64,000 nucleotides of DNA. Origin: Rubrivivax sp. (GTDB taxonomy: Bacteria > Pseudomonadota > Gammaproteobacteria > Burkholderiales > Burkholderiaceae_C). The DNA lies in NCBI GenBank assembly GCA_016719535.1, contig JADJYX010000020.1, forward strand, positions 62,001 to 126,000, in the 5' to 3' direction. The notes under the pieces were generated by a model. That model saw only the letters and a list, made by a program, of their open reading frames with translations, ran no database searches and was not told where the DNA came from. A program made the position numbers and the translations under genes. This document shows, piece after piece, positions 32,707 through 43,244 of the stretch (its first letter is position 1; the number at the start of each line of letters is the position of its first letter).

Positions 32707-33951
32707 ATGACCTCGACCTACGCGCCGACACGCGCCCCGCGCTGGTTCCAGCGCGTGCATGCGGCGCTGATGCCGGACTACAACCGCGCGGCCACCCTCT
32801 ACTGGTGGACCGGCGTGACGTGCGGGGCGCTGCTGCTGCTGGCCAGCCTGGTGGTGGTGGCGCACCTGCCGGCATACGGCATCGTGCAGGTGCTGATCGG
32901 TCTGCTGCTGGCCGTGGGTGCCGGCTTGTTCCCGGTGCGCATACCGGCCACCAAGGTCTCGTTCGCGGCCGGCGAGCTGTGCATCTTCCTGGTGCTGCTG
33001 ATGCAGGGGCCGGCGGCCGCGGTGGCCGTGGCGGCCGGCGAGGCGGCCATGGGCTCTTACCGCACCTCCAAGCGCTGGACCAGCCGCCTGGGCAGCCCGG
33101 CCATGGCGACGCTGGCGATGACCGCCGCCGCCACGCTGTTCGCGCTGGGGCGCGACGGGCTCGAGCGCAACGGTCTGGACGGCCCGGTGCCGCTGATGGC
33201 GCTGGCCATGGTCATGGGCTTCGTCTATTTCGTCTTCAGCGCCACGCTGATGGGCGGCGTGGCGCGGCTGCGGCGCGGCAAGCACCTGTTGCAGCTGGCC
33301 GACGAGGCCGCCGCGCTGCGCTGGGTGGGTCTGGCCTATGCCGGCAGCGCGCTGGTGTCCACGCTGCTGTATATCGTCTACCGGCAGGCCGGCGAAGGCG
33401 TGCTGCTGGTCACGCTGCCCTTGCTGGCCATGCTGCTGCTGGTGCTGCACTTCTACTACCGCCAGCAGGAGGCGCACGAGGCGATGCGCCGTGCGCTGGC
33501 CGAGGTGGCCGAGCGCGAGGCCGCCATGCAGGCGCGCGAAACCGAGGCGGCAGCCCGCCATCAGCGTGAATTGCAGCTGAGCGAACGCCGCTTCGACAGT
33601 GCCTTCACCCAGGCCACGATCGGCATGGCGCTGGTCGACCTCGACGGCCGCATCATCCGCTGCAACGAAGCCCTGTCGCGGCTGCTGGGGCGCGGCAGCG
33701 ACCAGCTGGCCGGCCTGCTGCTGGCCGGCCTGGTGCACGAGGACGATGCTGCCCTGCTGATCGCCGCCATCGCCCGCGCCAAGGGACCGGACTTCGAGGA
33801 CTTCGGTCTGCCGGTCAGCCTGCAGGTCGCCGCCGGCCCGTCACGCCGCGTGCTGCTGCGCGGCAGCTTCTTCGGCGGGCCGGCGCTGCACGGCCTGAAG
33901 CGCCCGGGCAAGCCCTGCCTGCTGATGCAGGTGCAGCCGGTCGCGCATTGA
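32707..33951 (+). CDS. Membrane PAS-domain sensor protein without output domain
   Basis: The 414-residue protein has about seven hydrophobic helices (residues 35-250) resembling MASE-type sensory modules. A short coiled coil follows (about 255-290, EAHEAMRRALAEVAEREAAMQ). A PAS domain (about 295-400) carries SERRFDSAFTQATIGMALVDLDGRIIRCN. Relatives normally continue into GGDEF/EAL or kinase domains, but here the protein stops at 33951 and the next gene converges. It may act through protein contacts or be a truncated sensor. It is divergent from the two-component genes. Confidence 0.75.
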   Translation: MTSTYAPTRAPRWFQRVHAALMPDYNRAATLYWWTGVTCGALLLLASLVVVAHLPAYGIVQVLIGLLLAVGAGLFPVRIPATKVSFAAGELCIFLVLLMQGPAAAVAVAAGEAAMGSYRTSKRWTSRLGSPAMATLAMTAAATLFALGRDGLERNGLDGPVPLMALAMVMGFVYFVFSATLMGGVARLRRGKHLLQLADEAAALRWVGLAYAGSALVSTLLYIVYRQAGEGVLLVTLPLLAMLLLVLHFYYRQQEAHEAMRRALAEVAEREAAMQARETEAAARHQRELQLSERRFDSAFTQATIGMALVDLDGRIIRCNEALSRLLGRGSDQLAGLLLAGLVHEDDAALLIAAIARAKGPDFEDFGLPVSLQVAAGPSRRVLLRGSFFGGPALHGLKRPGKPCLLMQVQPVAH

Positions 33952-33981
33952 AGCGCGGCGGCCGGCCGCGGGGGCCTGGGG

Positions 33982-36237
33982 TCAGTCCTCGCCGAGCAGG
34001 CTGCTGTCGTCGGGGTTGGTGACGCCGATCTGGCCGCTTTCGCTCATCACCAGGCCCTCGCTCATCACCAGGCCCTCGCTCATCACCAGGCCTTCGCTCA
34101 TCACCAGGCCCTCGCTCATCACCAGGCCCTCGCTCATCACCAGGCCTTCGCTGAGCACGACGCCCTCGCTCATCACCAGCCCGCTGCCGCTGGTCAGCCA
34201 GCTCGACAGCGTGGCGGTCGGCATGAAAAGACCGCTGCGGCCCAGGAAGGAGCTGTCGCCCGCCAGCGGGTTGGCGGCCACGACGCCGGCCGTCAGCAGG
34301 CGCTGGCTGGGCGCGGGCTGCTCGACGACCGAGCGCACGAAGGTAGTCGCCGGCACGGTGCCCGCCCCCGGCCAGTAGGCCACGCGGGCCATCCGCACCG
34401 TCGAGCCGACCCAGGTCAGGCGCGGGTCGTAGATGGGCTGGTGCCGGGTGAAGAGCGCGCTGCCGCTGACGAGCTGGCGCCCGCCGGCAAAGACGACGCG
34501 ACTCCAGCCGAAGGTCTGGCCGTTGATCGTCGACACCGGCACCGGCAGGCTCTTGCCGCTGGCCAGCAGGCCGTCGCCCGGCGCCAGCGTGCCCGCCGCG
34601 ATGGCCGGGGCGATGTCGGTGCGCAACGCCTGCGCCATGCGCAGCGCGCCGTCGACATTGAGCAGCCCGGCCCCCTGCTGCAGCAGGTTGGCACCGGCGA
34701 TGGGCTGGGCGCTGTATTGCAGGATGGCCTTGACCAGCGGCGGCGTCAGGCCCGGGTTGGCCTGCAGCATCAGCGCCACCGTGCCCGCCACCGCCGGGGC
34801 CGCGATCGAGGTGCCGCTGAGGTACATCAGCGTCGTGCCGACGGCCGATTTCCGGTAGTTGGGGTTGTACGGCAGCTGGGCCCGGTAGGTCGCGCCCAGG
34901 TAGGACCACACGCCGCCGGCCTTGTCGGTCCACATCACGCCCAGCACCTTGTTGCCGGGCGCCACCAGGTCGGGCTTGATCAGGTTGTCGACGCGACGGA
35001 TGCCGCCGGCGTCGATGTAGCTGCCGCGCGTCGGGCCGCGCGAGCTGAAGCCGTTGATCACGTCGTCGCTGCGCTCGGCCGTGGCGCGGGTATTGGCGGC
35101 GCCGACGGTGATCACGCTCGGGTCGTGCCCCGGCGAGGCCACGGTGCCGTGGACCTCGGCGCCCGACGCCTGGCGGCCGTGGTTGCCGGCGGCCACCACC
35201 ACCGTGATGCCGGCAGCCACCGCGGCGCGCGCCGCGCGCGCCAGCGGGTCGGTGAGGTAGCTTTCCGTGGAGTCGGCCGCCAGGCTCAAATTCATCACGC
35301 GGATGTTGTATTCCCGCGCGTGGTAGATCACCCAGTCGATGCCGGCCAGGGTGTCCGACACCTGGCCGTAGCCGCTGTCGCTGAGCACCTTGACGTCGTA
35401 GAGGTTGGCGTTCGGGGCCAGGCCGGTGCTGTCGGGCGCCTGGTAGAAGCCGCGGCCGGCGGCGACCGACGCCACATGCGACCCATGGCCGTATTTGTCG
35501 ACCATGTTCTGCTGGTCGTTGGCAATCTTCGACTCATAGGTGGCCATCGTCGGGCTGCCGGGATACAGCGATGCCGAGACATCGATGCCCGGCACCCAGT
35601 CCTTGACGCCCAGCGCAACGGCATCGCCCACCTTCTGCAGGTCGACCGACCGCCTGACGCGCGAGCCACCGGCGGCGTCGAGCATGTTGCGGTGCTTGAA
35701 CATGACGCCCGAATCGAGCACCGCGATGCCCACGCCGCTGCCGTCCGGGCCTGCATACATGCTGCCCGCGTAGCTGCGCACGGTCATCGCGCCGGTGGCA
35801 AATTCGAGCGCACTGGCGGTGCGCGCCGTCATGCGGTTGGGCGAGATCGACTGCACGTCGCTGCGCGCCGCCAGTGCCAGCACCTGACGCGCCGGCACCA
35901 GCACCGACAGCGCCCGCACCGAGACGAAGCGCATATAGACCGAGCCGCCGCTGCCCATCACGGCGGCGCGCAGCGACGTCAGGTCGGGGTCATCGGCATT
36001 GCTGACGATCAGCGCCTTCACGTAGCGCTGGCCGTTGACGTCCTTGACCCAGTTGAGCTTGGGCGTGGTGGCGGCGGCCATCACCTGGCGCAGGTCGGTC
36101 GCCACCTTGGACTCGACCGTCTGCGCGCGCAGCGGCGCGCCGGCCAGCAACAGGCCCAGGGTGATGACCAGCGGCAGCAGGCCGCGGCGCAGGCAGCGAT
36201 CGGCCAGGGCGAGGAGTGGGGTGGCGAAGGGCTTCAA
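33982..36237 (-). CDS. Secreted S8 (subtilisin-like) serine peptidase with hexapeptide-repeat tail
   Basis: The product is about 751 residues. A TTG start at 36237 is proposed because CCGAGGCACC precedes it and a signal peptide (ending GAPLRAQT) follows; no ATG fits. The catalytic triad is D175 (IAVLDSGVM), H251 (GHGSHVASVAAG) and S477 (LSGTSIAAPAVAG), with N351 (AAGN) as oxyanion residue. An inhibitor-like prosegment covers about 45-135. The C-terminus (about 690-740) is a tandem repeat of SEGLVM. Such tails occur in other bacterial S8 peptidases and may mediate surface binding or export; their role is not established. Confidence 0.88.
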   Translation of the reverse strand: MKPFATPLLALADRCLRRGLLPLVITLGLLLAGAPLRAQTVESKVATDLRQVMAAATTPKLNWVKDVNGQRYVKALIVSNADDPDLTSLRAAVMGSGGSVYMRFVSVRALSVLVPARQVLALAARSDVQSISPNRMTARTASALEFATGAMTVRSYAGSMYAGPDGSGVGIAVLDSGVMFKHRNMLDAAGGSRVRRSVDLQKVGDAVALGVKDWVPGIDVSASLYPGSPTMATYESKIANDQQNMVDKYGHGSHVASVAAGRGFYQAPDSTGLAPNANLYDVKVLSDSGYGQVSDTLAGIDWVIYHAREYNIRVMNLSLAADSTESYLTDPLARAARAAVAAGITVVVAAGNHGRQASGAEVHGTVASPGHDPSVITVGAANTRATAERSDDVINGFSSRGPTRGSYIDAGGIRRVDNLIKPDLVAPGNKVLGVMWTDKAGGVWSYLGATYRAQLPYNPNYRKSAVGTTLMYLSGTSIAAPAVAGTVALMLQANPGLTPPLVKAILQYSAQPIAGANLLQQGAGLLNVDGALRMAQALRTDIAPAIAAGTLAPGDGLLASGKSLPVPVSTINGQTFGWSRVVFAGGRQLVSGSALFTRHQPIYDPRLTWVGSTVRMARVAYWPGAGTVPATTFVRSVVEQPAPSQRLLTAGVVAANPLAGDSSFLGRSGLFMPTATLSSWLTSGSGLVMSEGVVLSEGLVMSEGLVMSEGLVMSEGLVMSEGLVMSEGLVMSESGQIGVTNPDDSSLLGED
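34041..34184. repeat. 18-bp tandem repeat (8 units) encoding SEGLVM
   Basis: Six almost perfect units of CGCTCATCACCAGGCC plus CT or TT are followed by two diverged units. The last two bases follow the order CT, CT, TT, CT, CT, TT. The array is therefore two copies of a 54-base superunit. It encodes the tail of the S8 peptidase. Confidence 0.93.
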
Positions 36238-36698
36238 GATGCGGTGCCTCGGTCGGACGACGGGGTGCGGACGGCGCCGCGATGCGTGCGCACATTGTCG
36301 GCCGTTTCGCGCGGCGTAACCAATGGTGACGGCGCGCCGGGCGCACCCTCCGCTGCACAAGTTGCGCTTTCCGATTCGGACCCCCCCCGACCTTGGGGGG
36401 TCGTGACCGCAGCAGCATCCAATTCCGACGGCCCAGGGTGGCGTCGGCCGAGGCCCGCGGGGCTGTCCCGGCGGTGCAGCGACAATAAGCGTTTGGCGCC
36501 CGTGGCTGCCGGACCCGTCCCGGCGTGTCCGGCACCGATGGGCGCAAGGCCCCTCGGGCTCGTGCCCCACCGTCGGGCGCGCCATTTCCGCTTGCTGTTT
36601 GTCAACCTCCAGGTCTCCGCCATGGCTCCGTTCGTCCTCTCCAAACCCTTGCCCGCCGCTGGCGGCTTCCACTCGCCTTGCGCGCGGAGGGCCCTGTA
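36238..36698. other. Divergent intergenic region between S8 peptidase and ettA
   Basis: About 460 bases hold no supported gene. The short ORF that reads into ettA lacks family similarity. A C8/G6 hairpin is present at 36379-36402. The ettA gene has GCGGAGGGC as its ribosome binding site at the right edge. Confidence 0.6.
36379..36402. repeat. Hairpin GACCCCCC / GGGGGGTC
   Basis: A perfect 8-bp stem with an 8-base loop lies between divergent genes, about 140 bases from the S8 start and 300 bases from ettA. It is too far from any gene end to be a terminator. Homopolymer C and G runs could be length-variable. Confidence 0.5.
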
Positions 36699-38363
<1,665 letters not shown>

Positions 38364-38425
38364 GGAACCACCGGCGCGTCCGGCGGTCGGATGCAGCTGC
38401 CACCACCCCACTCGTTCCCGCATCG

Positions 38426-41263
38426 ATGCGCGCCATGACCCGACACCTGCCCCCGACCCTGCTGGCCCTGGCGGCCGCTTTGCTGGCCAGCGGCTGCGCC
38501 ACCGTGCCGGGTGCGGCGCCCGCCAAGGCGGCGGCCTCCGGCGCAGCGGCCACGCCGGCGGCCCCTGCCGCCGCCGCTTCCGCGCCCGGCGGCAAGCCCG
38601 CGGCTGCGGCGCCGGCCGCCACGCCGCCCGGCCAGCCGCAGCCCTTTGCCACCGTGGTCAAGGATGCGCGGCGCATCGACGGCCTGATCACCGTCTGGCA
38701 GCAGGACGACAAGGCCTGGTTCGAGCTGCGCCCCGAGGATTTCGACAAACCCTTCTTCTTCGGCCCCAAGATCGCGCAGGGCATCGGCGAGAGCGGCCTT
38801 TTCGGCGGCAGCATGCTCGGCCGCTGGGGCACCTTCGGCCGCCAGCAGCTGGTGGAGTTCCGCCGCGTGCACAAGCAGGTGCAGCTGCTGGCGCGCAATA
38901 CGGCGTATCGCGCGGGCGCTGGCACCCCCGAGGGGCGCGCCGTGCGCGCCGGCTTCTCGGACAGCCTGATCGGCAGCGCCCCGATCGCCAGCCAGCCCCA
39001 CCCCGAGCGCAAGAGCGTGCTCGTCGAGGTCAATCCCATGCTGCTGGGCGACGTGCTGGGCCTGGGCATCCAGCTGCAGCGCGCCTACCGCCAGGGTTAT
39101 GCGCTCGACCGCGCCAACTCGGCCATCACCGCGGTGCGCGGCAAGCCGGGCGAGCTGGTGTTCGAGGTGCTGGCGCATTACGCCACCGCCAACCTGGCCA
39201 CGCCGCAGCCCACGCCAACGCCGGCGCCGCCCGGCACGCAGCCGACGCAGCCGCGCACGCTGCCCGATGCGCGCAGCCTGTTCCTCGGCCTGCACTATGC
39301 CTTTGCCGCGCTGCCCGCGCAGCCGATGCAGCCGCGCCTGGCCGACCCGCGCATCGGTCACTTCACCACCAACGTCGCCGATTTTTCCGATGACCTTGCG
39401 CGCAGCCCGCAGCGCCGCTTCGTCAACCGCTGGCGACTGGAGAAGAAGGACCCGACCGCCGAGCTGTCGGAACCCGTCAAGCCGATCACCTTCTGGCTCG
39501 ACCGCAGCATCCCGGTCAAATACCGCGAGGCCATCACCCAGGGCGTGCTGGGCTGGAACCCGGCTTTCGAGAAGATCGGCTTCAAGAATGCCCTCGTCGT
39601 CAAGGTGCAGCCCGACGACGCTGATTTCGACACGCTGGACGTCGGCGCCGCGTCGCTGCGCTGGATGACCAATGCCAGCCCCCGCTTCGGTGCCATCGGC
39701 CCCAGCCAGGTCGACCCGCGCAGCGGCGAGATCCTCGACGCCGACATCAGCTTCGAGAGCCTGTCCTCGCGCGCGCTGCGCACCCTCCGCTCGCAGGTCC
39801 TGGCCGGCCGGCCGGCGCTCGAATGGCCGGCGCTGATGCAGTTCGGCACCCAGGCGTCGGCGCTGCCGGCGGGCGAGGGCGGCGACTTCGCCGCACGGCC
39901 CGCGCTGCCCTTCGACGCCTCGTTTGCCGCCTGCGACCACGCCGACTCTGCCGCTGAACAGCTGGGTTATGCGCTGGACGTGCTGGAAGCGCGCGGCGAG
40001 CTCGACCCCGACGGCCCCGAGGCCGAGCGCTTCGTGCTCGACTACCTGGTCGACGTGACGCTGCACGAGGTCGGCCACACGCTGGGCCTGCGCCACAACT
40101 TCCGCAGCTCGCGCGTCTATACGCGGGCGCAGATGAACGATCCCGACTTCGTGCAGGCCAACGGCCTGGCGGGCTCGGTGATGGAGTACGCGCCCATCAA
40201 CCTGGCCGAGCCCGGCAAGCCGGCACTGCCCGGCTTCCAGAAGACCATCGGCCCCTATGACCACTGGGCGGTCGAATATGCCTACAGGCCGATGCCGCCG
40301 GGCAGCACGCGGCAGCAGGAAGCGGCCGAGCTGCAGCGCATCGCCGGCCGCAGCGCCGAGCCGCAGCTGGCCTACGGCACCGACGAGGACAACTCGCTGG
40401 GCATCGACCCCGAGTCGCTGGTCTTCGACCTCGGCGACGACCCGATCGGCTTTGCCAATCAGCGCATCGCCATCGCGCGCGACCTGCTGCAGCGCCAGGC
40501 CACGCGCGAGCTCAAGCCCGGCACCGACTACAGCGTGCTGCGCCGCTCGGTCAATTACGCCATCCGCGAGATGGGCCGTGCCGGCGGCGTGATGGCACGC
40601 CAGATCGGCGGCGTGCGCACGCTGCGCGACTTCCCCGGCAGCGGGCGCGACCCGCTGGTGCCGGTCGACGCGGCGCTGCAGCGCGCGGCGCTGGACGCGC
40701 TGTCGCGCCACTACATGTCGGCCGATGCGGTGGTGCTGTCGCCGGCATTGCAGCGCCGCCTGGCGCCCGACTATGCCGAGCGCACCGACGCGCTGTTTGC
40801 CGGCGAGTCCGGCCTGGCCACCGATTTCTCGCTGGCCAGCATGCTGCTGGAGATGCAGCGCGCGCTGCTGGCGCAGCTGATGAGCGACGGCGTCGCCCAG
40901 CGCATCCTCGACGGCGAGGGCAAGTCCGAGCCCGGCCAGGCCTTCCGCCTGTCGGAGCTGTACGAGCGCCTGGGCCGCGACCTGTGGAGCGAGCTCGACG
41001 CCAGGGCCGGCGACATCGCGGCGCCACGGCGCGAACTGCAGCGCGAGCATGCGTCGCGGCTGGCCGCGGTGCTGGTGCGGCCCTCGGGGCAGGGCCGTGC
41101 CGACATGCGCAGCCTGCTGCGCCAGCAGGCGCAGGCGCTGGTGACGCGCATCGACGCTGCGCAGCGCCGCGCCGGGCTCGGTGCCGAGGCGCGCGCCCAC
41201 CTGGCCGACGTGGCCGAGGTGCTGCGCCAGGGCCTGTCGGCGCGCGTCAACCGTCCGGCCTGA
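38426..41263 (+). CDS. Zinc-dependent metalloprotease lipoprotein (Met-zincin, DUF5117/5118 type), paralog 1
   Basis: The product is 945 residues from ATG 38426, or 942 from ATG 38435. It has a lipoprotein signal with box LASGC (Cys24) followed by an Ala/Pro-rich spacer. The N-terminal part is DUF5118/5117-like (VVKDARRIDGLITVWQQDDKAWFEL, NRWRLEKKDPTAELSEPVKPITFWLD). The zinc site is H547-E-V-G-H-TLGLRHNF, followed by a Met-turn in SVMEYAPINL. Family enzymes are large envelope metallopeptidases of unknown substrate. A close paralog is at 54634-57447. Confidence 0.9.
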   Translation: MRAMTRHLPPTLLALAAALLASGCATVPGAAPAKAAASGAAATPAAPAAAASAPGGKPAAAAPAATPPGQPQPFATVVKDARRIDGLITVWQQDDKAWFELRPEDFDKPFFFGPKIAQGIGESGLFGGSMLGRWGTFGRQQLVEFRRVHKQVQLLARNTAYRAGAGTPEGRAVRAGFSDSLIGSAPIASQPHPERKSVLVEVNPMLLGDVLGLGIQLQRAYRQGYALDRANSAITAVRGKPGELVFEVLAHYATANLATPQPTPTPAPPGTQPTQPRTLPDARSLFLGLHYAFAALPAQPMQPRLADPRIGHFTTNVADFSDDLARSPQRRFVNRWRLEKKDPTAELSEPVKPITFWLDRSIPVKYREAITQGVLGWNPAFEKIGFKNALVVKVQPDDADFDTLDVGAASLRWMTNASPRFGAIGPSQVDPRSGEILDADISFESLSSRALRTLRSQVLAGRPALEWPALMQFGTQASALPAGEGGDFAARPALPFDASFAACDHADSAAEQLGYALDVLEARGELDPDGPEAERFVLDYLVDVTLHEVGHTLGLRHNFRSSRVYTRAQMNDPDFVQANGLAGSVMEYAPINLAEPGKPALPGFQKTIGPYDHWAVEYAYRPMPPGSTRQQEAAELQRIAGRSAEPQLAYGTDEDNSLGIDPESLVFDLGDDPIGFANQRIAIARDLLQRQATRELKPGTDYSVLRRSVNYAIREMGRAGGVMARQIGGVRTLRDFPGSGRDPLVPVDAALQRAALDALSRHYMSADAVVLSPALQRRLAPDYAERTDALFAGESGLATDFSLASMLLEMQRALLAQLMSDGVAQRILDGEGKSEPGQAFRLSELYERLGRDLWSELDARAGDIAAPRRELQREHASRLAAVLVRPSGQGRADMRSLLRQQAQALVTRIDAAQRRAGLGAEARAHLADVAEVLRQGLSARVNRPA

Positions 41264-41389
41264 GGAGCTGACCTGGCGCGGGCCCGCCTGCGGGCGGTGC
41301 CGCGCGCCGCTCGCGGCCGCTCGCCGGTCCTATTCTGGTATCCTGATGCGTGAATTGGTGCCGCGAACCGCGCGGGCCCAGGAGCGTGC

Positions 41390-41704
41390 ATGACCACTGT
41401 CGACGAGGAACTGGTGCGCGACGCGCTGCGCCAGGTGATGGACCCCGAGGCCGGCATGAATATCGTCGATCTCGGTCTGGTCTACGGCATCGAGACCGGC
41501 GACGCCGGTGTGCAGGTGCAGATGACGATGACCAGCGCCGCCTGCCCGATGGCCGACCTGATCGTCGGCGATGCCCACGCGGCGCTGGCCGGCACGCTGC
41601 CGCCGGGCACGCCGGTCGAGATCGAGATGGTCTGGGACCCGCCGTGGACGCCCGATCGCATGAGCGGGCTGGCGCGCGACCATTTCGGCTGGGCGCCGCG
41701 GTGA
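41390..41704 (+). CDS. MIP18/PaaD-like metal-sulfur cluster assembly factor
   Basis: The 104-residue protein has MDPEAGMNIVDLGLVYGIE and the conserved cysteine in TMTSAACPMADLI, as in SufT/PaaD/MIP18 proteins that help deliver Fe-S clusters. AGGAG precedes the start. Its stop overlaps the next start (GTGA). In other beta-proteobacteria such genes sit beside NnrS-like membrane proteins, as here. Confidence 0.9.
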   Translation: MTTVDEELVRDALRQVMDPEAGMNIVDLGLVYGIETGDAGVQVQMTMTSAACPMADLIVGDAHAALAGTLPPGTPVEIEMVWDPPWTPDRMSGLARDHFGWAPR

Positions 41705-42816
41705 GCGGCGCCGGCGGCGTGCGGCGCCCGGCCTGGGAGCGGGTGCCGCTGCTGGTGCTGGGCTTCGTCGCGCTGTTCACGGGCATGGGTGCCGGGCTGG
41801 CGCGGCTGGGCTGGCCGATGCCCGAGGCGGCGGCCACCGCCGCCGCGCTGCACGGCCCGCTGATGGTGTGCGGCTTTTTCGGCGTCGTCATCTCGCTCGA
41901 GCGCGCGGTGGCCATCGGGCGGCCCTGGGCCTACCTGGCGCCGCTGCTGGCGGGCATCGGCACCGGTGCCGCGCTGCATGGACTGGGCGCGGCCACGCCG
42001 TGGTTCTACATGGCGGCCAGCAGCGTGCTGCTGGTGGCGTCGCTGCTGCTGCTGCGGCGCCAGCCCGAGCTGTTCATGGCCATCATCGCGCTGGCCTCCG
42101 GCTGCTGGACGGTGGGCGCCGCGCTGTGGGCCGCCGGCGCCGCGGTATCCGCGCTGCTGGGCTGGTGGATCGCCTTCCTGGTGCTGACGATCGCCGGCGA
42201 GCGGCTGGAGCTCTCGCGCTTCATGCCGCCTTCGCGCACCGGGCAGCGGGTCTTCGTCGGCGTCACGGTGACGCTGCTGCTGGCCCTGCTGGCCTGGGCG
42301 CAGCCCTGGGGCCCGCGGCTGTTCGGCGCGGCGCTGCTGGCGCTGGCGGCCTGGCTGCTGCGCTACGACATTGCCCGCCGCACGGTGCGCCAGGCGGGGC
42401 TCACGCGCTTCATCGCGGTGTGCCTGCTGTCGGGCTACTTCTGGCTTGCCGTCGGTGGCGCCATCATGCTCGCCCAGCCGCTGGCACCGGGCGGTGGCGC
42501 CTACGACGCGGCGCTGCACGCGCTGCTGCTGGGCTTCGTCTTCGCGATGGTCTTCGGGCACGCGCCGATCATCTTCCCGGCCGTGCTGCGCGTGGCCGTG
42601 CCCTATCACCCGGTGTTCTATGCGCACCTGGTGCTGCTGCACGCCTCGCTGCTGCTGCGGCTGGGCGGCGACGCCGCCGGCAACCCCGCGTGGACGCGCT
42701 GGGGTGCGCTGCTGTCGGCGCTGGCGCTGATCGGCTTCATCCTCAATACGGTGCTGGCCGTGCTGCGCGGGGCGCGTGGCGCGGCCCGCCAGCGCGCAAC
42801 CAGCACGACGCGATGA
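41701..42816 (+). CDS. NnrS-like polytopic membrane protein
   Basis: The product is about 371 residues from GTG 41701, overlapping the upstream stop by 4 bases. It has about ten to twelve hydrophobic helices with HGPLMVCGFFGVVISLERAVAIGRPW and LHALLLGFVFAMVFGHAPIIFPAVLR. The His-containing helices resemble NnrS, a heme- and copper-containing protein of nitric-oxide stress, but similarity was judged only from motifs. It is coupled to the next gene through ATGA. Confidence 0.7.
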   Translation: MSGAGGVRRPAWERVPLLVLGFVALFTGMGAGLARLGWPMPEAAATAAALHGPLMVCGFFGVVISLERAVAIGRPWAYLAPLLAGIGTGAALHGLGAATPWFYMAASSVLLVASLLLLRRQPELFMAIIALASGCWTVGAALWAAGAAVSALLGWWIAFLVLTIAGERLELSRFMPPSRTGQRVFVGVTVTLLLALLAWAQPWGPRLFGAALLALAAWLLRYDIARRTVRQAGLTRFIAVCLLSGYFWLAVGGAIMLAQPLAPGGGAYDAALHALLLGFVFAMVFGHAPIIFPAVLRVAVPYHPVFYAHLVLLHASLLLRLGGDAAGNPAWTRWGALLSALALIGFILNTVLAVLRGARGAARQRATSTTR

Positions 42817-43244
42817 CGGTGCCCCGCATCCCCCGCCTGCCGCCCGCCCGCAGCGGGGCGGCGCCCGGCGCGCCCGCGCTGCGCCTGCTGGCGCTGCTGG
42901 CCTTCGCCTTCGGCGCGCTGACGGTCTTCAGCGGCGGCCGCGCGCTGTTCGGCGGGCCCGAGGCGCGCGCCGCGGTGGGGGCTGCGGTCGGCTTCGTGCT
43001 GTGGTTCAACTTCTGCGCCGGCTTTGCCTACGTGGCGGCGGCGGCGGGCCTGTGGATGCGACGGCGCTGGGCGGTGTGGCTCGCGCTGGCGATCGCCGCC
43101 GGCACGGCCGTCGTCGCTGCTGCCTTTGCCTGGCACGTGGCCGCCGGGGGCGCCTTCGAGACGCGCACCGTCGCTGCGCTGGCGCTGCGGCTGTCATTCT
43201 GGATCGCCGCGGCCTGGGTCGGCTGGCGCGCCTTGCTGCGCTGA
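42813..43244 (+). CDS. Small four-helix membrane protein
   Basis: The 143-residue protein starts MTVPRIPRLPPARSG and has four hydrophobic helices. I recognise no family. ALRLLALLAFAFGALTVFSGG and FVLWFNFCAGFAYVAAAAGLWM suggest a small integral protein. It is the third gene of the cluster with the Fe-S factor and NnrS-like protein (4-base overlap). Its last 51 bases are overlapped antisense by the AraC-type regulator gene. Confidence 0.75.
   Translation: MTVPRIPRLPPARSGAAPGAPALRLLALLAFAFGALTVFSGGRALFGGPEARAAVGAAVGFVLWFNFCAGFAYVAAAAGLWMRRRWAVWLALAIAAGTAVVAAAFAWHVAAGGAFETRTVAALALRLSFWIAAAWVGWRALLR

Noticed and set aside
33958..33969. Palindrome GCGGCCGGCCGC as bidirectional terminator between convergent genes
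   Set aside because: It has no loop and no T-run; such palindromes are expected by chance at this GC content.
34041..34184. Possible CRISPR or REP array
   Set aside because: Units are 18 bases, directly adjacent and in frame, so this is a coding tandem repeat.
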